From the NCBI GenBank assembly GCA_028279345.1, contig JANQNY010000082.1, forward strand, positions 99,143-163,142: a stretch of 64,000 bases of DNA, in the 5' to 3' direction. This stretch comes from Geminicoccaceae bacterium (GTDB lineage: Bacteria; Pseudomonadota; Alphaproteobacteria; Geminicoccales; Geminicoccaceae). The position numbers and the translations under genes were made by a program. Below, piece by piece: positions 9,120 to 18,417 of this stretch; within the stretch, counting starts at the first letter, position 1; each line of letters begins with the position of its first letter. The notes under the pieces are model-generated. The model made no database searches, had not been told where the DNA came from, and saw only the letters and a program-made list of their open reading frames with translations.

Positions 9120-9755
9120 TCAGTGCTGCCGCGTGAGCGCCAGGTTCACGCCGAGCGCAATCAGCACGCCGCCACCGACCCTCCTGAGCCGGAGCATGAT
9201 CCGCTCCGACGAGCGGAGGCGGCGCGCCGCTGCGTCGGTCGTCTCGATCAGTACAACGTCCGTCACGGTGAACATGGCGTTGACGATGATCCCGAGGATC
9301 ATCACCTGCCCCCAGATCGGCAGCGAAGCGGTCGTGTCCGTGAACTGCGGTACAAACGCGACGTAGAATAGCACCGATTTGGGGTTCAGTAGTTCGACCG
9401 CGAGACTGTCGAGCAGCGCCTTTCCGGCCGGCGGTGGGGACGTGGCGCGGGCTGGATTCACCGGCGGGCGGGGGCTCCTCAAGTACTGGATGCCCAACCA
9501 TACGAGATACGCGGCGCCCACCAGCTTCATCACGGTGAAGAGCGCGGGCACTACGTCGAGCAGCGTAGCGATGCCGAAGGCGGCAGCGGTTATGTGCCCG
9601 AGACCAGCGAGGTGGAAGCCGATGGCCGAGTACCAGCCGGCCCGGCGGCCCAGCGCGACGGTCTGCGCGGCTGCGTAGAGCATCCCCGGTCCGGGGACGC
9701 AGGCGAAGATCGCCGAGGCAATGAAGAAGGGGATGAGAAGGTCTGCAGACGGCAT
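9120..9755 (-). CDS. LysE family amino acid/metabolite exporter
   Basis: This 211-residue inner-membrane protein has six predicted helices and LysE/RhtB features: an N-terminal ACVPGPGMLYAAAQTVALG segment (the conserved PGP turn) and SVLFYVAFVPQFTDTTASL in the middle. Family members export amino acids or related small molecules. It converges on the TPP enzyme gene (10-bp gap) and points away from the thiM riboswitch. It is only distantly similar to the duplicated LysE pair at 51-52.5 kb. Confidence 0.9.
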   Translation of the reverse strand: MPSADLLIPFFIASAIFACVPGPGMLYAAAQTVALGRRAGWYSAIGFHLAGLGHITAAAFGIATLLDVVPALFTVMKLVGAAYLVWLGIQYLRSPRPPVNPARATSPPPAGKALLDSLAVELLNPKSVLFYVAFVPQFTDTTASLPIWGQVMILGIIVNAMFTVTDVVLIETTDAAARRLRSSERIMLRLRRVGGGVLIALGVNLALTRQH

Positions 9756-9858
9756 CGCTGCGCCCCTGTGTGCTGCTCGCGCAGCGTTGCACGGGAGCTT
9801 GCGACCACGAGGGCGGCGAATGGCCGCCCGCCCGGAAACCTGAAATCGCCGAACGCCA

Positions 9859-9886
9859 ATGACAACGGACGCGATTCTTGTAGATT
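9859..9886 (+). promoter_or_regulatory. Possible sigma70-type promoter for thiM
   Basis: ATGACA at 9859-9864 and TAGATT at 9881-9886 are separated by 16 bases. Transcription from here would begin near 9893, just before the first conserved base of the TPP aptamer, which supports the assignment. The boxes themselves are imperfect and no experimental start is known. Confidence 0.4.
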
Positions 9887-9895
9887 GGAGACTGA

Positions 9896-10038
9896 GACAC
9901 GGGGGCGCCTGCCGGTCGGCGGGCTGAGAAGCACCCTTGGAACCTGAACCAGGTCATGCTGGCGGAGGGAGTGGCTCGGCGTCGTCAAGGGCATATGCCC
10001 CGATCGAGTAGCCACTGGCCTCCGCTGATAGGAGGTCA
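9896..10038 (+). promoter_or_regulatory. TPP riboswitch (THI element) with SD-sequestering expression platform
   Basis: The aptamer (about 9896-9980) carries the conserved THI-element blocks: GGGGGCGCC near the 5' end, GGCTGAGAAGCACCC, then GAACCTGAACCAGGTCATGC and GGCGGAGGGAG. Binding of thiamine pyrophosphate is expected to switch thiM off. The expression platform is readable. An 8-bp stem pairs 10016-10023 (TGGCCTCC) with 10031-10038 (GGAGGTCA, one G-U pair), burying the whole thiM SD. The aptamer's 3' strand GCGGAGG (9962-9968) is the exact complement of CCTCCGC (10019-10025), so it can compete for the anti-SD strand. No U-run is present, which points to translational control. Confidence 0.93.
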
Positions 10039-10040
10039 AG

Positions 10041-10832
10041 ATGACGACTTCACCCGGTGCAGCACTTGTGGCGATGCGTGCGGCCAACCCGCTCGTTCAG
10101 TGCATCACCAACTACGTGGCGATGAACGTTGCGGCCAACACGTTGCTCGCGGCCGGCGCCTCGCCGGCGATGATCCACGCCGCCGAGGAGTCGGGTGAGT
10201 TTGCGGCTATCGCCGGAGCCCTGACCGTCAACATCGGCACGGTTTCGCCGGCGTGGGTCGAGGGGATGGTCGGCGCCATCGATGGCGCACTTGCGGCCGG
10301 ACGGCCCTGGGTCCTCGACCCTGTCGCAGCGAGTGCCACCACCTACCGAAGGGCGGTGACGGGGCGACTGATCGATCTTGCGCCGACGGTCGTGCGCGGC
10401 AACGCGTCCGAGATCCTGGCACTCGCGGGCGGCGGAGGCGGTCGCGGTGTCGACGCCACCGATTCGGTCGCTGCCGCGGAGGCCGGTGCGCGCGCTCTGG
10501 CGGCTGAGCGCGGTTGCGTCGTCGCCGCGACCGGCGCGGTGGATTTCGTCACCGATGGCGTTCGGGCCGTCAGGATCGCCGGCGGATCACCGCTGATGCC
10601 ACGGGTCACCGCCCTCGGCTGCGCCTTGACCTGTCTCGTCGGTGCCTTCGCCGCCACCGTTCCCGACCCCTTTGACGCGACGGTCGCCGCGCTCACCACC
10701 TTCGCCGCAGCGGGGGAGTTGGCGGCACAGGATGCCGACGGCCCGGGATCGTTCGGCTGGCGGTTCTTGGACGCGCTCGCCGCGCTCGGCGCCAAGGCGG
10801 TCGACACGAGCGTTCTGGTGACGCCAGCATGA
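10041..10832 (+). CDS. thiM: Hydroxyethylthiazole kinase
   Basis: This 263-residue cytoplasmic enzyme phosphorylates 4-methyl-5-(2-hydroxyethyl)thiazole in thiamine salvage. Family landmarks are NPLVQCITNYVAMNVAANT at the N-terminus, the PWVLDPVAASATTYR nucleotide-site strand, VVRGNASEILALAGG, and TALGCALTCLVGAFAA, which carries the ATP-site anion hole. A perfect GGAGGT lies 4 bases before the ATG and is the target of the upstream TPP riboswitch. No thiD or thiE gene follows, so thiM stands alone here. Confidence 0.96.
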   Translation: MTTSPGAALVAMRAANPLVQCITNYVAMNVAANTLLAAGASPAMIHAAEESGEFAAIAGALTVNIGTVSPAWVEGMVGAIDGALAAGRPWVLDPVAASATTYRRAVTGRLIDLAPTVVRGNASEILALAGGGGGRGVDATDSVAAAEAGARALAAERGCVVAATGAVDFVTDGVRAVRIAGGSPLMPRVTALGCALTCLVGAFAATVPDPFDATVAALTTFAAAGELAAQDADGPGSFGWRFLDALAALGAKAVDTSVLVTPA

Positions 10833-10977
10833 CGAAGGCCGATTTTTCAGTGTGTCCAGTCCTATGCCGCACGCTTCGCACTACCCGATTGCTGGTGGCG
10901 CAAACGCGCCTTCGGCGGAGGCGATCAGCACCGGGCGGGCGCTGCCCGCTGAAGCCGCTAAAAACGCCGAGCTTCTC

Positions 10978-12090
<1,113 letters not shown>

Positions 12091-12231
12091 GATGTCGCTC
12101 CCAAGGCGCAGACGAGACCAGCCGTCCTACGGCTCGGGCACGTCGGCGCGCAAGAACGTTCGATGGACGACGGCGCGCCAAGCGTTGAAAGGTCGTTCGC
12201 CGAGGATGGTCGGAGGCGAGCGTAGACGACC

Positions 12232-12810
12232 ATGGCGACGAACCTGCTGCCGCGCGACGGCGAGGCCTATCTCTATCCAGACGTCGTGCCCGATCCAGAC
12301 GCCGTGCTCGAGCGGTTGCTGGCCGATGTCGCCTGGCGCCAGGAGACAGCGCACATCATGGGTCGCGACGTGGCGCTGCCCAGGCTCACTGCGTGGTACG
12401 GCGAGCGCGGTTATCGCTACAGCGGCATCGACAATCCACCGCAGCCCTGGCTGCCCGATTTGCGCACGTTACGCGATCTTGCCGAGCGGCTCAGTGGCCA
12501 CAGCTTCAATGCTGTGCTGCTGAACCTCTACCGTTGCGGTCGTGACAGCGTCGCTTGGCATCGCGACGCCGAACCCGCACTTGGCTGCGATCCGGTGGTG
12601 GCCAGCGTTTCGCTCGGTGCCGCAAGGCGTTTCGCGATGCGCCATCTTGAGGACCGTGGACTGCGGGTCACGTTGGACCTGCCGCACGGTTCGCTGCTGG
12701 TCATGGGCCCTGGCTCGCAACGTCACTGGCAGCACGCCTTGCCGAAGACCGCCCGCGCGGTAGGTGCAAGGCTAAACCTGACCTACCGGTCGATCATGGC
12801 TGGTGTTTGA
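12232..12810 (+). CDS. alkB: Alpha-ketoglutarate-dependent dioxygenase AlkB
   Basis: This 192-residue protein repairs alkylated DNA bases by oxidative demethylation. The Fe(II) site is visible as H110-x-D112 (WHRDAEPA) and H168 (HWQHALPK), and the 2-oxoglutarate-binding arginines as R180 and R186 (ARLNLTYR). The substrate-lid region WYGERGYRYSGID near residue 55 is typical of AlkB/ALKBH2-3-like proteins. It is divergently arranged to the formaldehyde dehydrogenase gene. That pairing is functionally suggestive, since AlkB releases formaldehyde, but this is inference. Confidence 0.93.
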   Translation: MATNLLPRDGEAYLYPDVVPDPDAVLERLLADVAWRQETAHIMGRDVALPRLTAWYGERGYRYSGIDNPPQPWLPDLRTLRDLAERLSGHSFNAVLLNLYRCGRDSVAWHRDAEPALGCDPVVASVSLGAARRFAMRHLEDRGLRVTLDLPHGSLLVMGPGSQRHWQHALPKTARAVGARLNLTYRSIMAGV

Positions 12811-13053
12811 ACGCCGCGACGGCGAGTAGTCTGAAGCCGCGCGACGATGTCGATGCGATGCCGTGCCTGTCGTACGGGCCAGCAACACGCAACCAAAGCG
12901 TCATCTGCCGGACGTCTAGCCGACAACCTAGAGCGGCAGTGCCGCGTGCCCGCAGGTCCGCGGCTCCCTTTCGTCTCGGCTCCCGAGCCTGCATCTGCGA
13001 CAAGAGTAAAAAACGAGTGCACGACGTGATCACCTGAACTAAAAGATGAAGAC

Positions 13054-14001
13054 ATGGACATCAAGGTTTTGCTCACCTTAGTGGCGATCGCCGAACATGG
13101 CAGCTTTCTCGCCGCCAGCCGTTCGCTCGGGCTGTCGCCCGCGGCGGTGAGCCTGCACGTCAAGATCATTGAAGAGGAACTCGGTGTCGGCCTGTTCGAC
13201 CGGTCGGTGCGGCCACCCACTCTGACGGAGGCCGGTCGGCGGACGCTCGCCCGCGCACGTCGGGTGATCGAGGCCTGGGAGCAGATGAGCGAGGGCGGCC
13301 AGCCCGAGGTCGGCGGCATGTTGGCGCTGGGCGTGATCCCCACCGCGGTGTCGAGCCTTCTGGCACCGGCGCTCGCCGAGCTGCGCAGGCGTCGCCCGCA
13401 GCTCCGTTTCAACGTCACCACCGCTTATTCCGAAGAGCTCGAAGAGCGGACGGTCCGTGGCCTGCTCGACGGTGCAGTCATGATGCACCCGGCCTCGACG
13501 CCCATTGATCTGCGCTTCGATCCGGTACTGGTGGAGCCGCTGGTGGTGGTCGCACCGGCCGGCACGGAGGGCATTGACGACTCGGCGTTGATGCAATCGC
13601 TGCCCTTCATCCGCTTCAGGCGGCACGCCTGGATCGCGCATCTGATCGAAACAGAACTCGGGCGCCGCCGGATCCGCGTCGACGCCGCCATGGAGATCGA
13701 CACCTTGTCCGGCGTGCTGGCGCTGGTGACGGAGGGTCTCGGCGTGTCGATCGTGCCGGCACACCAGCTCGCGAGCCTCAACGCGCGCAACCTGCGCACG
13801 CTTACCTTCGGCGATCCGCCGGTGAGCCGCGCGATGGGGCTCTTGCGGCGGCCCAGCCATCCGAAGGCGCCGCAGCTCGAGGAGCTCATGGGTGCGCTGC
13901 GGCACACGGCGGCGGCATACTCAGGCGAGCCACAGCCAGAGGCCTTGAAACGCGGCGAGGCACAGCCCCAGCCCGACGACGAACACCAGATTGACGCTTA
14001 G
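13054..14001 (+). CDS. LysR family transcriptional regulator
   Basis: This 315-residue regulator has the winged helix-turn-helix at residues 1-60 (LTLVAIAEHGSFLAASRSLG, with PAAVSLHVKIIEEELG as the recognition region) and a LysR effector-binding domain from about 90 to 295. The last 27 residues are rich in Gln, Glu and Asp and have no counterpart in typical LysR proteins. They are encoded opposite the last helix of the neighbouring membrane protein gene, an 81-bp tail-to-tail overlap. The target is unknown; it does not sit in the usual divergent position to an enzyme gene. Confidence 0.9.
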   Translation: MDIKVLLTLVAIAEHGSFLAASRSLGLSPAAVSLHVKIIEEELGVGLFDRSVRPPTLTEAGRRTLARARRVIEAWEQMSEGGQPEVGGMLALGVIPTAVSSLLAPALAELRRRRPQLRFNVTTAYSEELEERTVRGLLDGAVMMHPASTPIDLRFDPVLVEPLVVVAPAGTEGIDDSALMQSLPFIRFRRHAWIAHLIETELGRRRIRVDAAMEIDTLSGVLALVTEGLGVSIVPAHQLASLNARNLRTLTFGDPPVSRAMGLLRRPSHPKAPQLEELMGALRHTAAAYSGEPQPEALKRGEAQPQPDDEHQIDA

Positions 14002-15300
14002 CGTCAACCGGCGGAGCGGCACCTCGAACAGGCTAGACGCGGCCACCACTGACAGCGACGCGTAGGAGGTCATCGCTCCCGCCATCCAGGCAAACAGCAC
14101 CATCTGCACCTCGAAGAGATCGGGCAGCTGCGCCTCGATGGGGCTCAAGAGCGCGAAGAGCAGCGTGCCGGCGACGATCGGATGCAACCCGAGGACCGCG
14201 AGCGGTGCTGCCAACGCAAAGCCCAGCGCCGGCACGAGCGCCGGCGGCCAAACGTCGAGGACCAACAGCTCGGCGGCGGCGGCAGCAAGGCCCGCGCTTC
14301 GGATGAGTTCGCCGATCAGCACAGCGCCGGTGAACATCAACAGCTCGTCGCCCAGCCGCGGCAGGTCGCCGGCGGTCGCAAGCAGTGCCGCGCGCACGGG
14401 CGTGCCGGGCAGGGCCGCAAGTCGCACTGCGCACAGCAGTGGAACGCTCAAGGCGACCGCTTCGAGCGTCGACAGGGGTGTGGTGCTTGCGAGTAGGACG
14501 ACCAGGACGACGATGACCACGATTGGCACCGCCAAGCTACGGAAGGCGAGCAGCGCCGGCAACGCCGCCTGAATGCCTTTCCATCCGCGATCGACGAACA
14601 CGGCTGCGGCCAATGCGACCGCGGTGGTGGGCAGCCCCAGCATGAGCACGTCGGTGATGGCGACCGTCGGCTTGGCCGTCAGCACGAAGGCCATGCCGAC
14701 GGTAAAGGGAGACCAGAGCACGCAGAGGCCGAAGCCGCGCATCGCCGCGAGCGTCAGCTCCAGCTTCAGCGCCGGCTCGACCTGTCGTGCGAGGAACGGC
14801 CGGATGATCGGCAGGGCACCGATGATGAGCACCGCCGCCAGCAGATGACTGCCGATCGTGAGCCCGGCGATCCTCCGGCCTGGGCCCAGCGTATCGAAGG
14901 CGGCTTCCGCCGCCCTCGCTTCGGGCGCGCGCTGCATCGTTTCGCGCATGATCAAGAGCGCTGGCAGGAAAATCACGAAGACGAGCGCGCGCTCGGCCGC
15001 GTCGAGCAGCACATCAGGTTCATCGTAGAAGACGAGGAGCAGCGCCGCCGAGGCAAGACCGACCAGGGCGACGGTGCGGCTAACCAGCTTGGCTGCCGGC
15101 AGGGCGAGCGCGAGCAGGAGGAGGAAAGCGAGATCGCGGCCCAGCGTCAGCGTTGGTAGATCGACGAAAAGGAGGAGCAGGCCCGTCACCCAGAGACCGA
15201 GCATGAGCGCAAGCTTGACCGCCCAGAGCCCGCGGGGCGGCCGACGCCAGCGGCCTGCGGCGGTGAGATCGGACCCGTGCGCTTCTTGGTCCGCCGCCAC
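13921..15300 (-). CDS. Polytopic membrane protein, possible ion/solute permease
   Basis: This 459-residue protein starts with GTG and has about eleven to twelve hydrophobic segments. Its overall look (paired bundles, an FGLCVLWSPFTVGMAFVLTA stretch in the first half, EVQMVLFAWMAGAMTSYASL in the second) recalls the ion-transporter superfamily that includes TRAP large permeases and dicarboxylate carriers, but I cannot place it in a named family. It begins 2 bp after the stop of the AroE-like gene, so the two are probably co-transcribed. That makes an aromatic or organic acid substrate a reasonable guess. Its 3' end overlaps the LysR gene by 81 bp. Confidence 0.75.
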   Translation of the reverse strand: MAADQEAHGSDLTAAGRWRRPPRGLWAVKLALMLGLWVTGLLLLFVDLPTLTLGRDLAFLLLLALALPAAKLVSRTVALVGLASAALLLVFYDEPDVLLDAAERALVFVIFLPALLIMRETMQRAPEARAAEAAFDTLGPGRRIAGLTIGSHLLAAVLIIGALPIIRPFLARQVEPALKLELTLAAMRGFGLCVLWSPFTVGMAFVLTAKPTVAITDVLMLGLPTTAVALAAAVFVDRGWKGIQAALPALLAFRSLAVPIVVIVVLVVLLASTTPLSTLEAVALSVPLLCAVRLAALPGTPVRAALLATAGDLPRLGDELLMFTGAVLIGELIRSAGLAAAAAELLVLDVWPPALVPALGFALAAPLAVLGLHPIVAGTLLFALLSPIEAQLPDLFEVQMVLFAWMAGAMTSYASLSVVAASSLFEVPLRRLTLSVNLVFVVGLGLCLAAFQGLWLWLA

Positions 15301-15302
15301 CT

Positions 15303-16124
15303 TCAGCTGCGGTTCTCGGCGATCCCGAGGAAGCGGGCCATCAACGGAATCTGCGCATCGAGCATGTGTCGGCCCAGATGCACTTGGAGCTCGCGGGCGT
15401 GGGCCGCCTCAACCAGAGGCGTGCGCTCCGGCTTCATGATGATCTCGGCGAGGAGCGTCGACGATTCGACCTCACTGATCGGTAGAGGCAACGGATCGCT
15501 TAGCTGCAGGCCGAGCGAGGTAGCGTTGACGACGATGTCGAAGCCCCGCGGATCGAGCGGGCCAGCCTGAACCGGTGCTTCCGGGTAGGCTGCGCGCAAC
15601 CGCTCGGCCAGAGCCTCGCCGCGCGCCACGGTCCGGTTGGCGATGACGAGTGCCGCCGGATCCTGCTCGACCAGCGCGCAGGCGATGGCCTTGGCGGCTC
15701 CACCCGCACCGACCAGCAGAATGCGTCGACCGCCGAGCGTGTGTCCTGCCTGTTCGAGGCCGGCGACGAAGCCGAGCCCGTCGAAGTTCTCACCGGCAAG
15801 CTTTCCATCGGCGTCGCGGCGGATGATGTTGGCGGCGCCGACCAGCTTTGCGTGGGGCCCGATCTCGTCGAGCAGCGGCAGCACATGCTCCTTGTGGGGG
15901 ATCGTAACCAGGATACCGCCGAGATTCGCGAGGGCACGGAAGCCCGTCAGAGCCTCGGCGAGGCCAGCCGGCGGGACGTGCAGGGGGACGAGGACGGCGT
16001 CGATGCCGTGCGCCTCGAAAAGTGGGTTGAACACCTCGCACGCACGCACATGCTCGATCGGATCGGCGATGACGCCGAAGACGCGGGTCCTCCCGGTGAT
16101 TGCGATGGTTCTCTCGTCGCTCAA
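15303..16124 (-). CDS. Shikimate dehydrogenase-like protein (AroE family)
   Basis: Taken from TTG 16124 the protein is 273 residues, the normal AroE length. An ATG 126 bases further upstream would add a low-complexity tail that lies over the promoter area of the divergent gene. The catalytic Lys (GGILVTIPHKEHVLPL) and Asp (GENFDGLGFVAGL) are present, as is the NADP Rossmann loop LLVGAGGAAKAIACAL. The two shikimate-binding serines normally seen as S-x-S after the first strand are not there: the sequence reads DPIEHVRACEVF. The enzyme may therefore be an AroE paralogue acting on another hydroxy acid rather than true AroE. A membrane protein gene follows after 2 bp. Confidence 0.8.
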   Translation of the reverse strand: MSDERTIAITGRTRVFGVIADPIEHVRACEVFNPLFEAHGIDAVLVPLHVPPAGLAEALTGFRALANLGGILVTIPHKEHVLPLLDEIGPHAKLVGAANIIRRDADGKLAGENFDGLGFVAGLEQAGHTLGGRRILLVGAGGAAKAIACALVEQDPAALVIANRTVARGEALAERLRAAYPEAPVQAGPLDPRGFDIVVNATSLGLQLSDPLPLPISEVESSTLLAEIIMKPERTPLVEAAHARELQVHLGRHMLDAQIPLMARFLGIAENRS

Positions 16125-16295
16125 GGTTGCCGCTTTCGCCCAGTGTCGGCTGATGTCGTAGGCGGCGTGTACGCTGCTGCCAACACCGCCACGCGCAGGG
16201 GCGCTCTGCGTGAGCCCTGGGGCCGCGGCGATCTGGTCGTTTCCGAGCACCGCTGCTAGTTTTCAAGGCGCTCTCGCTCGCCAAGGAGAACCGTC

Positions 16296-17480
16296 CTGTT
16301 CGCCCGCTGGTCCCTCCTGCTGACGCTTGCTTTCATTTTAGGCTTTGCGACGCCGTCTGCGGCGCAGGGCTTTCATGCCTGTGTCGAAGGGCTCGAGCGC
16401 CGCGCGGTGGCTGAGGGCATCGATCCAGAGATCGCTAGGCCCGCCTTCGCCGGCGCGCAGCCGCTCGAGACCGTGCAGCGTTTTTCCACCGCCCAGCCCG
16501 AGTTCGTCACGCCGATCTGGGACTACCTTGCCTTCCTGGTCGACGATCAGCGCGTTGCCGATGGTCAGCGGATGTTCGACCAATACGCCGCCACACTGGC
16601 CGCGATCGAGGAGCGGTTCGGTGTCGATCGCCACGTCGTGGTCGCCATCTGGGGCGTCGAGAGCGACTACGGCAACGAGCGCGGCAACCATTTCCTGCCA
16701 CACGCGCTCGCCACGCTGGTTTGCGCCGGCACGCGGCGCCAGGACTTCTGGCAGGGTGAGCTGATGGCCGCGCTCCGCCTGGTCGACCAGGGCGATCTCG
16801 AGCTCAACGAGCTCTACGGCTCCTGGGCTGGCGCGTTCGGCCAGACTCAATTCATCCCCTCGACCTATGCGCGGCTGGCGATCGATTTCGACGGTGACCA
16901 GCGGCGCGACCTGGTCCGCTCGATCCCGGACGCGCTGGCGTCGACCGCCAACTACTTGAGCCGTGCCGGCTGGCGCACGGGCGAGCCCTGGCTCATCGAG
17001 GTCAAGGTGCCCAGAGGCTATCGGGGTCCGAGCGGTCGCGAGAACAAGGCGTCGCTCTCCACCTGGGCGACGCGCGGCGTGCGCCGTGCCGATGGTGCCG
17101 AGATCGGCGGCGAACGCCGCGCCGGGCTCCTGTTGCCTGCCGGCGCCGCGGGCCCCGCCTTTCTGACCTTTGCGAATTTCGACGCGATCTACAGCTACAA
17201 CCACGCGGAGAGCTACGCACTCGCGATCTCGCATCTGGCCGATCGGATCGCCGGCTATCCGGCGCTCAGGACGCCTTGGCCCACGGACGACCCAGGGTTG
17301 TCACGCGCTGAGCGTAGACGTCTCCAAGAGCGTCTGGTGGCCTCCGGCTACGACATCGGCGAGGTCGACGGCAAGATCGGGCCAAAGACCCGCGCGGCGA
17401 TCCGCGCTGCCGAGCAGGACCTGGGCCTCGAGGTCACCGGGCGTGCCGGCAAACGCATCCTCAACTCCCTCGGCGGCTGA
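16296..17480 (+). CDS. Lytic murein transglycosylase (MltB-like) with peptidoglycan-binding domain
   Basis: This 394-residue periplasmic enzyme cleaves peptidoglycan glycan strands to give 1,6-anhydro ends. The catalytic Glu lies in VAIWGVESDYGNERG, with GAFGQTQFIPSTY behind it. A C-terminal peptidoglycan-binding domain (about the last 65 residues) carries GYDIGEVDGKIGPKTRAAIR. The first canonical in-frame start, GTG 16407, would remove the signal peptide. In-frame codons upstream to the stop at 16257 contain no ATG, GTG or TTG. A perfect AGGAGA at 16284-16289 sits 6 bases before CTG 16296, and the translation from there gives a textbook signal peptide ending PSAAQ. CTG is therefore the most likely start. 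Confidence 0.85.
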   Translation: MFARWSLLLTLAFILGFATPSAAQGFHACVEGLERRAVAEGIDPEIARPAFAGAQPLETVQRFSTAQPEFVTPIWDYLAFLVDDQRVADGQRMFDQYAATLAAIEERFGVDRHVVVAIWGVESDYGNERGNHFLPHALATLVCAGTRRQDFWQGELMAALRLVDQGDLELNELYGSWAGAFGQTQFIPSTYARLAIDFDGDQRRDLVRSIPDALASTANYLSRAGWRTGEPWLIEVKVPRGYRGPSGRENKASLSTWATRGVRRADGAEIGGERRAGLLLPAGAAGPAFLTFANFDAIYSYNHAESYALAISHLADRIAGYPALRTPWPTDDPGLSRAERRRLQERLVASGYDIGEVDGKIGPKTRAAIRAAEQDLGLEVTGRAGKRILNSLGG

Positions 17481-17495
17481 CACGGCTGCGCTGCC

Positions 17496-18323
17496 ATGCC
17501 CACGACGCCTGCGAAGCTGAACCTCCGACTGCCCGAGTTGCCGGCGTGGGTGCGGAATGAGTTCGAGGCGCCGACGCTGCCGACGGCCATCGTCTTCGTG
17601 CACGGCTATCTGGCGCCGGTGCCCGAGGCCTACTGGCTCGGCTCGGTGAAGCTGATGCACGATCTCCGCCGTCGCGGCATCGACCTCGAGGTGGTGCGAG
17701 CGCCGGTCACCGGTACGATCGCCGAGCGCGCGCAGCGGACGGCGGCGGCGCTGGAAGCGAGCCGGGCCGAGCGCATTGTCGTCGTGGGCCATTCGATGGG
17801 GGGGCTCGATGCGCGCTACGCCATTCGTCACCATGATCCGGCCCGGCGGGTGACCGATCTCGTCACGCTCGGGACGCCGCACCGCGGCACGCTGATCGCA
17901 GACCTGTTTCACCGGCTCCAGCCGCGCATGCCTGCGGCTCTTCGGCGGATCGACCGTGGCGGTCTCGAGGACCTCACCCGTTCCGCGGCCCGCCGCTTCA
18001 ACGAGCTGGTCCCCGACCGCTCCGACGTCCGGTATCACGCCATCTGCGGGCGCGTGTCGCCGTCGGCCGTGCCGCTTCCGCTGCGCAGCTTCAGCCGCCG
18101 GCTGCAGAGCCACGAGGGTGACAATGACAGCCTCGTCTCGGTGCGCTCGGCGCGTTGGGGTGCGACCACCGTCGTCGACGACGCCGACCACTGGGCGCTC
18201 ATCGGGCTCGAATGGATGTCCGGCACGGACCTTCGCCATCGCTTCGCCCGCCTCGGCAGCGGCCAGCGCCCGCTCTCTCTGCTCCGCCGCCAGCTCAAGA
18301 CGATCCTCGAGCGGGCGCCCTGA
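17496..18323 (+). CDS. Alpha/beta-hydrolase, lipase/esterase-like
   Basis: This 275-residue protein has the lipase nucleophile elbow VVVGHSMGGLDARYAI, an oxyanion strand AIVFVHGYLAPVPEAYW near residue 28, and a plausible catalytic His in DDADHWALIGL. LVTLGTPHRGTLIADL is characteristic of bacterial triacylglycerol lipases and PGAP1-like esterases. No signal peptide is seen, so it is probably cytoplasmic. It lies 15 bp downstream of the lytic transglycosylase, in the same direction. Substrate unknown. Confidence 0.85.
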   Translation: MPTTPAKLNLRLPELPAWVRNEFEAPTLPTAIVFVHGYLAPVPEAYWLGSVKLMHDLRRRGIDLEVVRAPVTGTIAERAQRTAAALEASRAERIVVVGHSMGGLDARYAIRHHDPARRVTDLVTLGTPHRGTLIADLFHRLQPRMPAALRRIDRGGLEDLTRSAARRFNELVPDRSDVRYHAICGRVSPSAVPLPLRSFSRRLQSHEGDNDSLVSVRSARWGATTVVDDADHWALIGLEWMSGTDLRHRFARLGSGQRPLSLLRRQLKTILERAP

Positions 18324-18417
18324 GCTGCCGCGTCGCACACGGTCGCATTCGGATGACGCACCACGGCGTCGTGATGCACGAGGCCTCGCAGTGGCGGGCG
18401 ATCTTCGGTGCTTCATC

